A stretch of 64,000 nucleotides of DNA from Isoetes taiwanensis (GCA_021234155.1 JAJEKV010000008.1:14445410-14509409); one strand, 5' to 3'. Numbered from the stretch's first letter, positions 22,759-35,775 are shown. Notes: generated by a model from the sequence alone, not told the origin. Numbers and translations are program-made.

Positions 22759-24660
22759 CTATGTCCCCATGTAAATATTGCAACAAATATTTTCATAGCC
22801 TCTTTCAACGGCAACTAGCATAACCCGGAGCAACAACGCACCATAAAAGTCACATCCTCGGTAATGAATTTCAAAAAACTTTGCCTCCCCATCAAACCTT
22901 GTATAATTGCATATATCCAACAACTTGTCACCTACGATTATATCCATTGTTTCTATGGCTTTTATTACATGTGCATGGAACATAAATCCCAAAAGGTTGA
23001 GCTCCCATCTTTCATAAACGCCAAAACACCGCGAAGTGTCACAACATCCTGCTTCAAATCGTGAAAGCATTGTAAATGAAAACAAATGAATGCACTTTAT
23101 AATCTCGACCAAGCATATTATGCCGATATAATTCATATTCCAAGAAATCACATCATGGAGCGATTCTCACAAACACTTGACAAGCATCCTGGTGCTACCA
23201 CATTTAATATATAGCCGTAATAATTGTATTATTGGCAACTATGTCTAACCTAATGCCGCATTCAATGAGATGTGTATGTATATAAGCTACAAATTCTAAG
23301 GACCCTATATATTAGCACACACATCCGCCAAAGCAAAGAATGTAAGTCATGCAAAGATTTAGCTTTATGCCTTCTTTCTCAGCACTCCAAAGGTTCGAAG
23401 CCATCCTTCCATCATCGCCATGTTCAAAGATATGTCAAATAATTGCATTCCGTGAAACATTGTTGCTTATGGGCATTCTAACAACACCGAGTAGAACTTT
23501 AACACATCCACATACTTGAGCATATATTTCAACTGCATCACCCCACACCTCGAATTGACAAAGGTGAATGAACATATTTAACTTCTTTCTAAGTGCTTTA
23601 TTGTGGAATGTATTTAGAAGAGTGTGACGTGAAGTCAATCGAAAGGCCGATGACTATGAAGTTGCATTTCCCAAAACAAAACAAAGGTCTTTTTATTATC
23701 CCTTTGCCGGGTATGTATCCTAAATTATCGTGATTCCATGAAATTAAATCATTTTTTAGGCTATTGTCAAGCACTTTAAAATCCACATTTTGCGACATGC
23801 CAATAATAAGCATATTTCCAAGTGCGATAATCGATCTTCGTGACTAGACTTCATGAGCTGGGCATGACCTGTGATTTGCCCCATCCCTAATGGATCCTAC
23901 AGAGGTGTGCTGCAATGATGCCTACAAATGTGATCTCGGCGGCTCCCAATCAATCCTCGCATCTTGTGGAAAAGATCCAAAACATGTAAGCAATCCTCAT
24001 ATTCAAAGAGATAATCACATCATTGTGTTCCAAAGTGTCGGCCTTTTGGGAGAGAAGATGATAGAACACTCACAAGATCCTCAAGACCACCAGATTTGGC
24101 ATATATAGAAATGAGTGCACTAAACTTAAAACACATCGAATTAAAGTAGAGATATTGTGATATATGCATGATATACTTTCCTCTCTCGCTTGATTCTTGT
24201 ACAAGCACCACCCAAAATGGCAATGCATGTGACTTTAGTTGGTTTTACCCATGTACTTGCCGTGATGGAATGGAATAGACGATAGCCTCTTGCCCGTCAG
24301 TCATAATGGGTATAATAAAAATCATTACATTCCACGTAACTATACCTCATTCGCGATTCTTGGGTTGAAAATTTGAAGAGCAAGACCACCGACGGTATAC
24401 ATAGAAGTGGAGTGCACTAACTGTAAACACATCAGGCCCAGTAGATATTTGGATATATGATGGACATACTTTCCTCCTCGCTTAGATCTCCCGTGACAAG
24501 CACCCAAAATGGCAATGCATGTGACTTTAGTTATTTTTACCCCATGTACTTGCCGTGATGGAATGGAATAGACGATACCCCGCCTCGTCACAATAATGGG
24601 CATAACTAAAAATCATTACATTCCACGAACCAGATCTTTTGTCCGTGATTCGTTGAAAAT
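22759..24660 (-). pseudogene. PPR (pentatricopeptide repeat) protein fragments
   Basis: Minus-strand frames carry pieces typical of plant PLS-class PPR proteins. The 22759-23151 frame has MISWN and later FHAHVIKAI and DIIVGDKLLDI. The 23598-23813 frame has NDLISWN. The 24020-24223 frame has GKYIMHISQ and SALISIYAKSGGLEDL. The 24340-24603 frame has VTCIAILGACHG and GKYVHHISKY. These match the usual 'voyacs, gk.vH, li.mY.k.g' rhythm of PPR repeats. Intact family members bind organellar RNA. Frames shift repeatedly and a segment is duplicated, so this is a dead gene or several merged fragments. Confidence 0.6.
24172..24654. repeat. Tandem duplication of about 300 bp inside the PPR relic
   Basis: Words such as CACCCAAAATGGCAATGCAT, TGTACTTGCCGTGATGGAAT and AAAATCATTACATTCCACG occur twice, about 300 bases apart (about 24172-24370 and 24470-24660). 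The two copies differ by scattered changes. PPR genes are made of repeats, so internal unequal exchange is a simple explanation. Confidence 0.75.
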
Positions 24661-24669
24661 TTGAAGAGT

Positions 24670-26900
24670 ATCTTTAGTTCTTCCACATTTGCATACATGT
24701 TAATCTCACCCACTTCCCACAAAAACATCAGACTTACACACAAATCTTACTTTTGCCGGAAGACTCCGCCAGATATCCTCTCAAAATTGAAGCAAACCAG
24801 TTAGCTATGATTCACACTTGTATAAAGAGAGCAGAAAGATTAAAGGCTCACCAATACCGCACCTAGATAGAAACTCGTTGAACTCCCTCTCCAAGAGGTC
24901 CGGGTTGCCTAAAATATCCACAACCCGACAATGAATATAAATTGAAGATCAAACTTGAACAACTATACTAAAGTATCATATCATGGATTGTTACGCACTG
25001 CTGTTTGCAGTTCCGACCGGGTTAATAATTTCTTCATTGTAAAGGTTCGTGCACTTTAGCGCTTCTGGTACGATTCACGACTTCAATCTTTGCTCTCTTC
25101 CTTCCTTTTCAAAGAATGCACCCTTTGCACAAATGTTAATGAGACACTAGGTTACAAAGCAGCCATGGCTATATCCCTATCCCTCTTGAACACCACCTAA
25201 AAGAAGTGCTACATTATTCTTCTTGTCTTCACAAAACCAAGTCCTCGCGAAGCAGCCTTTTCCACACACCATCGATGCATCGAGACCGCCACACCATCTA
25301 TCTATTCTTAGCTCGCACCGCAACGCATCTAGAGGCCCAAACTCAATATGATTTCTAAGCCGTGATTTGAAGGAATGGCTGATGACCGAGCACTTACAGG
25401 CACCAAACGCTTTTTAGCAAATACCAAGATATGCTAGGTATATGCCGCAAGATATACCGGATATGTCCACACACCCACATAACGAGGGCTGCCCCTAGGG
25501 GCAACTCCAAAAGGGCTAAAATACCAAATTAGTTAATTAATGACATGCCACCTGGCCCAAATCGATTTGGGTAAGGCAGGTTTCCATTTTGACACCCAAA
25601 TTAGGGGCTTTTGTGCCCCATAACTGAATTAGAAGCAATGGGAGATGGAGGAGGAGGAGCAGCAGCCAGCATCTCTTCAAGAATTGAGATGGAGCCATCC
25701 CAAGCCCGACCGACGGTTAGTCCGTAGCTTAGCTGTGTTATCTCAGAGGGTAGCTCATGGGCACTTGTTGTGTGTATTTCTTCCTGCTTTCCTGTGGTTC
25801 TCTATGCTTTACCCGTAAAACTGGGTCCCTTGATTGCGAAGGTGAGCCCTCTCATTCTCGACATTCTGTGACTTTGCTCTTACACGATGGATTGATAGTT
25901 CCTTGCATAGTATTACTCCCGAGATGGGGGATTACGGGGGTAGAGACCTCCGAGCCCATGTATTGTAGTATGCCTCAGATAGAGCCCAGACATTCCCATT
26001 AGTTGCTACTGCACAGAGACCACCGAGTCGTGGATGCTATGGAATTGCTTTAGCACTGCAGAAGGGACGTGAGTGGTGAAGTGGGTGGGGCCTTGCACGA
26101 ACATACAAGGCCCCGGGACTCCTACAAAGGGCCAGGGCCCTGAGTAGCCGATCGCGTAGAGGGTCAGCATGGGTCCTGACACTGGTGCAGAGAGGTGTGG
26201 GACCCAGATGGGGCACCCCTCAGACTTTGTGTGTAGATTTAGGGAGTAAGTCGGCATGGATGCTGGGGGTCACTGGATGCGGCATCGATTCTAGCTCACC
26301 CATGAACCATTGTGATCCCAAAGGGGATCGCTTTCCCGACCTCCCCCACCTGGACAAAATTGTGAAACCGGAGTAGGCCTCGGCTATGACACCTTGAGTC
26401 TGCGCTCCGAAAGGCTATAGTGATGCCATAGTACGATTCGACTCATCCAAGTAGTGTGCATGGTGGAGGGGCGGATGGAGGGATAACCCTAGCTAATCGT
26501 TTATGCTGCCCAACGCCTGTGTTATACTCTCCGTCTGATCTCTTGAGATCGAGCCGCCGTACCCATCCTCACAGAGTCTCAACTGCAGAAACCCGGGGTT
26601 CGGTGCTTCTTAGGGATTAGATGCATATTCTTTGCCATTAGTACTTGGATGGATGTGCCACCGTGGTGGTTATTTATATATGATTTATGCGTGTGCTAAC
26701 ATGTATTCACGCTCATGACATAGAGCCCCATTGAAGGCGTGGGGCCACGACCCTCCAGAACTTCACCGAGCATCTTCCAGATGGCCCGAGTTAGACTGAG
26801 GGCCCCGCCATGGCTAGATGGTTATGGGAGGAAAGTCCCCGTGATGTATACGGCCGAGCCGTGAGTATGTTCGGGAGCGCTGTGGGGGATGTTTTCAGGT
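24670..26900. other. Unassigned DNA with a GC-rich core
   Basis: 25500-26880 is richer in G and C than its neighbours and reads like decayed transposon sequence, but shows no domain I recognise. A short open frame near 25636-25717 begins ATGGGAGATGG and is followed by a GT; it could be a degraded first exon. Nothing firmer can be said. Confidence 0.3.
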
Positions 26901-26916
26901 ATCATGAGATGCGTTA

Positions 26917-27032
26917 GAAGAATTCATATGTTAAGCAAAATGCATCTCAAAGGGTTTCTTCTATGGTCAACACCCCTTGATAAGGTTTGAATTCTATGGC
27001 AAAGGTTTCATCATATCCTCTTTTTTATTCGA
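26917..27032. repeat. Dispersed repeat, copy 1
   Basis: Words such as TATGGTCAACACCCCTTGAT and AAGGTTTGAATT recur in the same orientation at 34558-34675. The shared stretch is about 115 bp and has no coding potential. It is probably a piece of a multicopy element. Confidence 0.85.
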
Positions 27033-27321
27033 TCCATAAAGATATCTTGTATCCCATTAGGCTACCTCCAGTAGATGTTGCATCTGAGGTGTGGTGCTCA
27101 TGCTAAATGTTCAAACTTTTGGTTAAGCTAAGTCACAACTATTAGCATGCATCCATTAGAATGTCAATTTGGTCATAGATTATAATATCAAATAAATTTT
27201 GGTCATAAGAAGAGACAATTATCAAGTAAAGAAAAACACATGCTTTATAAAGTTATCAAGTTAAACACGTCAGGTCATCATGTTAAATATGGAAGTGATG
27301 AAGTTCATCAAGTGAAACTCA

Positions 27322-27600
27322 TCATCCTCCAATGCAAGTAAAGAATATATATTCAGTCAATGTTCGCAGGATCTTTACACCCAATCCATATGTATCCGGA
27401 TCATTATTTATGCGTGGTTCTTCTGCCTCATCTGCCTCATTCTCTTTGATGCCTTCTCCTTCTCCTTGACTTACTCGCCATTGTCTTACTTGCTCCAAGT
27501 CTTCCTCCATATCTGCTTGACCAGTATCAATAAGCAAATTATGGAATGTAATATGCATGAGCATATAGTATATTGCCTGAAATCTTATAGTATTTTGCAA
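27322..27600 (-). pseudogene. Possible PIF/Harbinger nuclease C-terminal fragment
   Basis: The minus-strand frame reads FHNLLIDTGQADMEED followed by an acidic stretch. That resembles the 'LHN' region and acidic tail at the end of plant HARBI1-like nucleases. No catalytic DDE residues or upstream domain were found in the flanking sequence. The call is tentative, and a generic acidic protein tail is the alternative. Confidence 0.35.
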
Positions 27601-27679
27601 AACTTGTTATACAAAGATAACAAATTCGTGACATCCATACCCCACAAACGAGGAACTTTGTGTACGGTGTAGATTACGA

Positions 27680-30600
27680 ATAAGGTGAATATGTTTCATC
27701 CACGCCCTCCGTCATTTTGAGTCACCTCTGTGAATAAGTGCACTAAAACCAAAGGGAGTTTAAGGGGGTTTTAATTTAAATGTGTTGGACCCAATGGTTT
27801 TGTGTTAATTAATGTTAATAGTAGTTGTGTTGGTTGTTACATTGTGTAATTCTTGTTCTTCTTTGCCCTAACAAAAGCAAGCATAGGAGAACTTTGTATG
27901 GACCTATATATCAATTACTAAGAAGCTTGATATTCTAGTTGAACAAATGCATAAGAGGGCATGGTTCATGCTAGAACATGGATTGTTCCAAGAGGAAATA
28001 TGCAATTTGTCCAGATAGAAAGATAGCAAGAATATATTTAATTTTGAGCTATGAGTGTATGACAATAATAACTGCGGCCTTCCAATGTGCAACACGTGAC
28101 CTCCACTTTCTAATGTCCATGCATATGTGCTCCATGTTGGCTAGTGTTGCTCCTAAAGATTGTATACCCAGAAATGAAAAATACGTTATATTCGATATTT
28201 TGGGGGATTTCAACCCACATACAAACTCGTGATATAAAATATCACCTTCATCGTGTTGATCATTTCTTTTTGCTTCCCGTGAATATCCAAGTTGAGCGCC
28301 CGCAGCTTGTTTAAAGGGTAAATGCTGTAATATAAAATAAAATAACCATGAATCAAATAACATAATAGACTAGAATTGCAGGGCCGGCCATGCCTGCATT
28401 ACCAAGGATATGTAATGCGTCGCATTTTTCGAGGATATGTAAATGTGTTATGGGCATTATTTGAGGATGTGTAAATACACTCCGAGTAATGGATCTTGCA
28501 ACAGAATGGAACGTTAAAGACGGAGTGCTACATAGAAGGGTAAGAGAGCACGCTTGCCTTTTTAAAATGTGCATACCAGCAAAATAGAAATATATTGACA
28601 ACTTATGCAAACAGAAGTTCTAAATATATATGTTCGATGTACACATACATACAAAGTATTTATAGATAAGAAAGTATCCCCTGCAAGAGCGTGGAATTGA
28701 TAATCCACCACAATGTGTGCCCAACCAAGCTTGGTGTAATCCAAAAATTACAAGTCTTAAGAGTTTCAACATCAAGCTTTAAGGCAACCACATTATAAAC
28801 AATATGTCTTGAAAAGTTCAGAAACATTTGTCAACCCAATGGTAAGCCCAGCTCTAACATTGTTGACGGAATGAAGGTATGTGGAATAGATCGTTGTAAT
28901 TGTAATCGCCGTCCATAGATGTAATATATAGTGGCAACTCGGTGAAGAGTTAGCCATGCAGGACAATTGAGTGGAAGTTGGGTGCGATAGATGATGCAAA
29001 TTCCATGGCAAGAGTTGTGCCTGAGGAGTTGATGTACTTGAGAGTTGATGTGCTCTTAGCAAATGCCTATAGACGTGAGTAAAATGGAGATGCAATTGAT
29101 GAGAAAGGGAAGATAAAATACGGGTTGCGTGAGATTGGATACAAGCAAGTATATGTGGATTGATTAAATGCGTTGAAGTGTGAATTAGCCATTCGCCTTT
29201 TGCTTGATGAGAAAGAGAAGATAAAGACATGGGTTGCGATTGATATGCCTAATGTGTGGATTTTGAATAAAATGCGCAGAAGTAGAAGTGTGACCGTTCA
29301 CTCATTATGGCATGTGGTTAACGTTTAAAATCCTTAGAAAATATGTATAAAACCTATGAATAAAGAAATGTTATTTTAAAAGTCATATGTATAAAATGAT
29401 GTATGCGAAAAAAACATATCAAATAATCAAAAGATAATAACATTGAATTGAGAGTTTAGCTGTTCTTGTGTAGTTCGGTTATAAATCAGTGAGTTTCTAG
29501 AGTTGTTGCCTACATTAAAATATGCGTATAATAAGATAATGTGCTCTGCTATGTCTAAATAAAAACAAATCTATGTTATTGAGGCAAAAGGACATGCAAC
29601 ACTATCAAGGGTGATATATACTTAAATTCTATCTTTGGTAAGAGGATCATAAATGACTTAGCTCCATAAATCTGTCTCTTTATCTGGCAACTAAAAAGTG
29701 ACAATTCTGGAATAAAACCTTCAAATAACATGCTCTGAATGGAGACATTGACTCTCATAATTTCGCGACATCTCTATTTGAGAGCAATAAGGATAGATGG
29801 TTTTATCCTCCTAATGCATGAGACAACAGTTGTGAGTGGTAAAGACCTTCCAGACAAATTCAATTTATTCACTATTAAACTTGTCACCATTTATTCACTA
29901 TTAAACTTGTCACCCTGTATATGTCTCACAAACAACACGTTATATATCTCACAAACACTGTCTAATAAATCACCCACTTTTCCATCACCTCCATATAGCC
30001 TAGTGTCGGCTTATATGACATGATTTGCAGGAGCCATACCTGCTCCACCATGATCAGGATTCAAGTAGCCATACCTGTTCTACCACAAATCAAAGGGCAA
30101 GGCCTGTGAGCAGTTCAATTTCCAAGCTCTAGGAGGTAAAGGAGCGGTAAGGTCAGTTGCAATGCATGATATTTAATGTTGCTTCTGAACTTGCTGATGC
30201 ATGCTAACACAACATGCTCATGAACATGCATACTAACCCCATCGTGATCAACAGTTGTGTATTTGAGCTATCTCCCAAATCTACTCAATTTGCTCTCCTT
30301 GCGCTGCTGTTACAGCCCTAATTGTGTGTACTCTAGGTCCCAGCGGCAAAACATGCTAAGAAAAAACCTTGCTAAGAAGGTTAAGGTGAAGATTGTGGGC
30401 CATAAAAGTTGTGAAAATTGTAGATGGGCAATAAATCAAGCATTGCACATTGCAAACATCATAAATTTTGACAAAATACTCGTGAGAATAGCCTTTCCCA
30501 AAAAAGACATTCAAGTTCTTTTAAGAATCCCTACCCACTAAACATGCAAACCATCCATTAACCATTCATCTATTACCTGCAAAAATGACCCTACTCCATC

Positions 30601-31080
30601 TATAGTGCAAGACGGGATGAAATCCAACCCCAAAAGCATGAACCATGTCTTTTATTCCAATTCTGCAAAGCAAGCAAACAATACATCAAATGGAGCATTA
30701 CTTTGATAGTGAAAGAATGGTAAACAATGGATTATAAAAAGCAAGTTGACACCTTGTAGTCCCTTGATAGCCCTCCTAGTCCCTCCAAAACATCTATATA
30801 TTAGTCTGATTCTAGTAATACTGAGCAACTTGATAGCCTATATATATGAATAAATGTGCTGAGAATACACAAAATTTCATCCTAGACTACAATGAACTTG
30901 TCTCACTCTGCAGCTTATAGTTTTCACTCTGCTGCAAGTTCTCACCTGGTTATATTGCATGCAGCATACTGCAAGTTCTCTCCTGGTTGTACTGCTGGTT
31001 AACACTGGCGCCGAAAGCGAAGACTTATTGCAAATAATGTGATGATAAAGATTTGAGTCAAGAATAAAACTACATAAACT
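27680..31080. other. AT-rich intergenic DNA, no gene recognised
   Basis: The open frames here are short and lack convincing motifs. Local repeats are present, including a 2 x 26-bp duplication at 29863-29914 and related phrases at about 29099-29135 and 29210-29245. One 94-codon frame at 30257-30541 contains CENC but shows no complete metal-binding domain. Confidence 0.5.
29863..29914. repeat. Perfect 2 x 26-bp tandem duplication
   Basis: Two identical adjacent copies of a 26-base unit beginning ATTTATTCACTATT are present. Perfect identity suggests a recent event. Confidence 0.95.
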
Positions 31081-33390
31081 ACACAGATTAAGACATTCTA
31101 GTTACCATACCTTTTCAATAAATGATTTGTTGTTGTAGGATTCGACATAGAGAAGGCCTCTCATGCAGGATGGATAACGATACACAAAAAAAATAACATA
31201 ATGCAAAGCAAAGAAAAGAAAGTGGAGCTTGTGGCAGAAGTTAGCGGAGTACCTTCTGAAAGCTGCTGTCATGTATGAAAAAATGCCATAAAAGTGCATT
31301 TATCTGGTTATAATCAGTCTACATTAATCAAAAATATAAGGAATGTAAAAGAAGAAAATGCTTGCATATTGAACAATGTCTGGATGCATTGGACTTCTGC
31401 AAAAAAGGATTGATGGATTCGTGGATAAGAACTTACTTATCTGAAGCGATGTGAGCATAAAACCAGCACCACATTTGGAGAAGGTGAAGTTGGAGAATGG
31501 CAAAAGAAGAACTACTCTTGAGGCCGCTTCAAAAGCTGCATAATCCAGAAAACTGTGAGGAAACTCTTCTTTAAAATCGCTACCTGACAGCAATTGTGCC
31601 AAAATGGAATCTCTGTGCAGATGCCAAGGAAGAAAAACAAATGGGTTACCCTGATCATAGAAAAGCGAGCGGAGGCACATATTATGTGCCTTCACCCTTT
31701 CTCCTTTTACATCTTAATCTGGCATGGAACAGAGGTACCAATATCCCAGCCATTTAAAAATTTGATCTAAACTGTAACTCTCCCTCCAAATCTGTCTTCC
31801 TTACCTGAAAAATAGAAAGGACATTCTTGTGCAAGGGATCCCATAAAACACAATGCTTTTTGAAGCTTCTATGGTTTCTGCTTCCTTCTGGATCGGGGGT
31901 TCTTCTGAATACAAAATAGGTAGAGGAGCAGCGTAGAGAATTAGAGGAACTTGGTTCAAATTGGCAATCAATGCCCCGAACCTGCAAGCGGATGCATTGA
32001 TTACGGAATCCTCCCGCAAGGGGACCGCAAAGGCCAAATCACCTGGGTCGTAATTAAACAGGTCTCCAAACTCATAGTCCAGAACTCATAGTCCAGAACC
32101 TGCACAACAAAGCCCTATAGAAATGGTTGAAAATACATCTCCAAAATCAAAGTACAAATGATCCTAAGTGTTCCATACATAAAAGACTTACCTAAGTCAG
32201 TGCATTGGCATTGAGAAAAAGGCAAAAATTGGAGGCAGAGCAAATGAAATAAGGGCCCCTGCAAAAACATGGCATCGCTGTGTTAAAGCCAAGCTTCTCA
32301 CAATCGATCTGACCCTTCAATCCAAATCTCTTTAGAAATACATTTATTCTCTCTCGACTTTGCATGGATACAGATAGTAGCTAGGATCTTTTGGAGCATG
32401 GACAGGGAAGGTTTTAATTGAAGGCGAATATACAGAGTCTTTTACGGTAACTAGGAAACCTTTGCAGCAAGATTAAAGCAGTAGTCCTACTCTGATCGCA
32501 ATCTATAAACAAAAGATCATTGCCATCCCTCATCTTTGAATTTAAATACAATAAATCATGCACCCTACCACATGGAAGAAGATGAACAAAAATTTTATGT
32601 AGATGAAGAATACTGATATCTGCATACTCCAAATCGTCAAGAGGATCTAATCGATGCAAAACCACGTCTCAAGGCCACAGGAAAAATCGCGTTTCAAGAT
32701 CCAGTTTGAGTCATCTGTGTCTAATCAGAAAAAAAAAAAATGCGGAAAGTGCATCAGAGTTCATTCAATCACGGTTTTACCATTTTTGATACTTACCAAA
32801 CACACGACCCAGGCCCTTGAGCTCCAAAAATCGTGGCGCCAAAAAAGTAAGATAATTCGTAGGGGTGAGAACATTCAGGACGCCGGCCAATTCAAAACCT
32901 GCAATCAATGTTGTCACCGCGCGTCCCGCAAGAGGAGCTGCAAGCGGGAAGGGAACGCCGCATGCGTCTGCACATGCGGCGTTCCAGCACGAAACCCAAC
33001 TCCATCCCATTTTAATAAAGAAGATAACAAACTTGCACAATAGATATGTTTCAAACAAGAACCTAAATAGTCCTAGCATTAAGGCCTCACAGCAGAGGCA
33101 GTCTGAGTTGCCAATGGATTGGACGGAGGCAATGGTAATGTTGATGAAAGATATTATAATTATATGGGCAAAACAAGGAAAAAAGATTTTTAGGCCTTAA
33201 GACTGTAGTGCACACATTGCAGAAACAACTAGTAACTCAGCGAAAGGAAAAACAGCACAAATATCTGAACTCAGACAAAGAGGTTACGGGATGGCACAAA
33301 AGTAAGCCCCTGAATCCAGGCTAATGCAGCAATGCATGCAAGTTATTTAGGCTGCATGAAGCCAGGCTAATGGAGCAATGCATGCAAGAA

Positions 33391-33550
33391 AGAAGGGAAG
33401 AATAATGGCCAAATTCTGGCGGGCAGATTCGAGGTCTTTTGCTCCTTCCTCCACTTTAATCTTTGCGCAGAAGCTCAGAGGGTTGCACCAGAGTCTAATG
33501 TCGGAGGAAACTCCACCATATCCGAGGTAGAAAAAACAAAATAGGTTTTA
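33391..33550. repeat. Local duplication, left copy of an exon-like segment
   Basis: About 160 bases from GGGAAGAATAATGGCC to CAAAATAGGTTTT are repeated at 33823-33984 with a few differences. The repeated piece contains minus-strand coding-like words (SFCAKIKVEEGAKDLES in both copies). It looks like an exon duplication in the unrecognised gene. Confidence 0.9.
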
Positions 33551-33822
33551 CGAAACAGGGGCATCACATTTTGAAACCATGTCGCTTCCATGATTCGGGA
33601 TATCACCGGAAATTACACTATAGTTTACATAATGAAGATGCATTGCCGCACAAAAGACATACTTTTAGATTCCCAAATATTATCAAATATAAAGCACCAA
33701 ATGCATTACAGAAAGAAGAAGCATGGATTCCTAGGAATTTACCCCTTCTTTTGATGCTCGACAGGGATTTCATTGTTACAGCACCCGTTCCCGAAAATTT
33801 GATCTTGAAACTGGTCCTGAAA

Positions 33823-33984
33823 AAAGGGAAGAATAATGGCCAAATTCTGGCAGGCAGATTCGAGGTCTTTTGCTCCTTCCTCCACTTTAATCTTTGCGCA
33901 GAAGCTAAGAGGGTTGGGTGCATAAGAGTCTAATACCGGAGGAAGCTCCACCATATCCGAGGTAGAAAAACAAAATAGGTTTTC
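33823..33984. repeat. Local duplication, right copy of an exon-like segment
   Basis: This is the partner of the copy at 33391-33550. Here the shared segment is embedded in a longer open minus-strand frame (33739-34092), so this is probably the ancestral position. Confidence 0.9.
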
Positions 33985-34466
33985 CTGGATTTGTCCCAAA
34001 ATAGTTGTGGCCATGTCCCAAGATTCCTCAGCACGGAAATTTTCTGCCACTGGAGGCCGGGAACAAGCAAAGAGGTGACACAGGGCCACCATAGCTCCGC
34101 AATGCTATCCAGGAGGCTTGCATGTTCAGCCCCTAAAATAAAAAGAGGACCAACGACTAAGAAATGGTGCACTCTAGATGTACGCATTAGTACATCCATT
34201 CGAATACGCCATGAAATCTTAGGAAAACCTTTGTGAAAAGCGTACAAAAACACAAAGAAAACCCCCTGTTATTATGCTACATATTAGGACATTCTTCGGC
34301 TTCATCTTAAGTTTTGTATTGAGGCATTGAAACTTGCACTTTAGTAGCCCAAATTGCTCCACATATAACCTCATGTGTCACTTTGTTATCGAAGATATTC
34401 TCTACATTTTAAAATGAATTTCATTAACATCAACTTGTGTGTTTTCTTATCCCCCTCACCCTCCCA

Positions 34467-34529
34467 TTTTCTTTTCTTTTCTTTTCTTTTCTTTTCTTTC
34501 TTTCCCCCCTTTTTTTTTTTTTTTTTTGG
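34467..34529. repeat. Pyrimidine tract (CTTTT units and poly-T)
   Basis: Tandem CTTTT units run into a C-run and then a long T-run. This is simple sequence and gives artificial Phe-rich open frames. Confidence 0.9.
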
Positions 34530-34557
34530 AAGTGCACATTTGTTGAAATGCACGTTG

Positions 34558-34675
34558 AGAAGAATTTATATATTAAGCATAATGCATCTCAAAAGGTTTC
34601 TTGTATGGTCAACACCCCTTGATAAGGTTTGAATTTTACGGCAAAGATTTCAACATATCCTCTTTTTTAAAGTCT
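34558..34675. repeat. Dispersed repeat, copy 2
   Basis: This is the second copy of the 26917-27032 repeat, in the same orientation and 7.6 kb away. It ends with a T-rich word in both places. Confidence 0.85.
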
Positions 34676-35323
34676 GAGATTGCCCTAATATGCTATTCAT
34701 CAATTTCAACAGATTTCAATGGGTACTTGCCCAGCACAAATTCCTTATGTCATGCGCTGAAAACTTTCACATAAGTCATGCTGTTTTGGTAGTAAACCAG
34801 AGTGCACATCTTCATACCCATCATATTGTCCAAGTAAACATGGTGTTATAACATTTTGAGCCTTTAATTGCCTAAAGACAGGGTAATTACCTAGTTTGGG
34901 TCTTGTTAAGAGCAACTTTCCTATATATTAACCAAAGGATTAACTAAAGAATTTATTGCCATGTTATTTATTAATGTTATGCATTTTTATTGCATCAGAG
35001 AATGCAGGAACTAATAACTTCATAAAATACTTGTACAAATCTTGTTCCATATCCTCAACACTAGAGTATTGGATTGGAGTCGCAAATCTCCATTTCTCTA
35101 TCAATACTACAACCGTTCTGAATTTTTTAGGATGCAAAGCAAGAGTATGTATCATTTATATTGTGTTTTGTGTTTATCCAGCATCTTGATTTATCGGCTT
35201 GAATTTGTAGTACCAAAAAAACAGAGAAAATATAAAGGCATGTATATGAGATCCCCAAGCCTGAATGCTTCTCACGGCCTTCTAAAACAATCTCAAGGCC
35301 GCCCCATTTCATAAATATAAGTT

Positions 35324-35491
35324 TCAAGATAAATTAATCTGCTCTAAGGGATCCTTAATCTCATCTTGTTCTGGTGCATCTTGTGAAGAAGCAAATCTAC
35401 TGTGACTGCCTCCAGCTATTCCTCGATCACAACCTATGATTGCACGCTCTCGAGCTCTAGCATTTCGAGTTCGACCTCTGTTGTTCGCCAT
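35324..35491 (-). CDS. Short ORF with a basic N-terminus, unrecognised
   Basis: A 55-codon minus-strand frame runs from ATG at 35491 to TGA at 35324. It starts MANNRGRTRNARARERA and later becomes acidic (APEQDEIKDPLEQ). Arg/Asn-rich starts of this kind are seen in gag-like first ORFs of plant retrotransposons, but also elsewhere. It may be a first exon continuing to coding-like sequence at 34964-35155. Function is unknown. Confidence 0.25.
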   Translation of the reverse strand: MANNRGRTRNARARERAIIGCDRGIAGGSHSRFASSQDAPEQDEIKDPLEQINLS

Positions 35492-35775
35492 TTTTACAGC
35501 TCAACAGTTGACAACTCCATCCTTTGTTAAAGTTAAAGTGATCTTGAAATGTCACTTTAATTTTTAGTATAATTTTAATTTTTCGTTAACTTTGGATTTA
35601 AGATACTAACTTAGCGTAAACTGGTCTGAACCAAATTTAAATCAGCATTTTTATGTTTAATTTATTTTTATATTACTACATATGCATAAATGTTATATAT
35701 ATTATTTCAACAGGATGACTACTCACTTATCAATGTGGTGATATGTGGGTATTTGGAAATGCTGATGCTATGTAA

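Larger units (their letters stand above)
31324..34253 (-). pseudogene. Unrecognised minus-strand multi-exon gene or its relic
   Basis: Several minus-strand frames look coding-like rather than random. They include 33739-34092 (with ESWDMATTILGQIQENLF), 32777-33043 (with TLIAGFELAGVLNVL), 31808-32041 (with DLAFAVPLREDSVINASA) and 31440-31695 (with SRVVLLLPFSNFTFSKCGAG). The third ends at an AG/GT junction near 31804, as an exon would. Exon-like pieces are separated by AT-rich DNA. I do not recognise the protein, and no start or stop can be fixed. One exon-like part is duplicated nearby at 33391-33550. It may be a real gene with unresolved exons or a decaying copy. Confidence 0.35.

Noticed and set aside
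28793-29230. 145-codon minus-strand ORF rich in Ser, His and Leu
   Set aside because: Low-complexity composition, no motif and no splice or promoter context; likely chance.
30257-30541. 94-codon ORF with a CENC motif, considered as a heavy-metal-associated domain
   Set aside because: The residues around the Cys pair do not follow the domain pattern and the N-terminal part looks non-coding.
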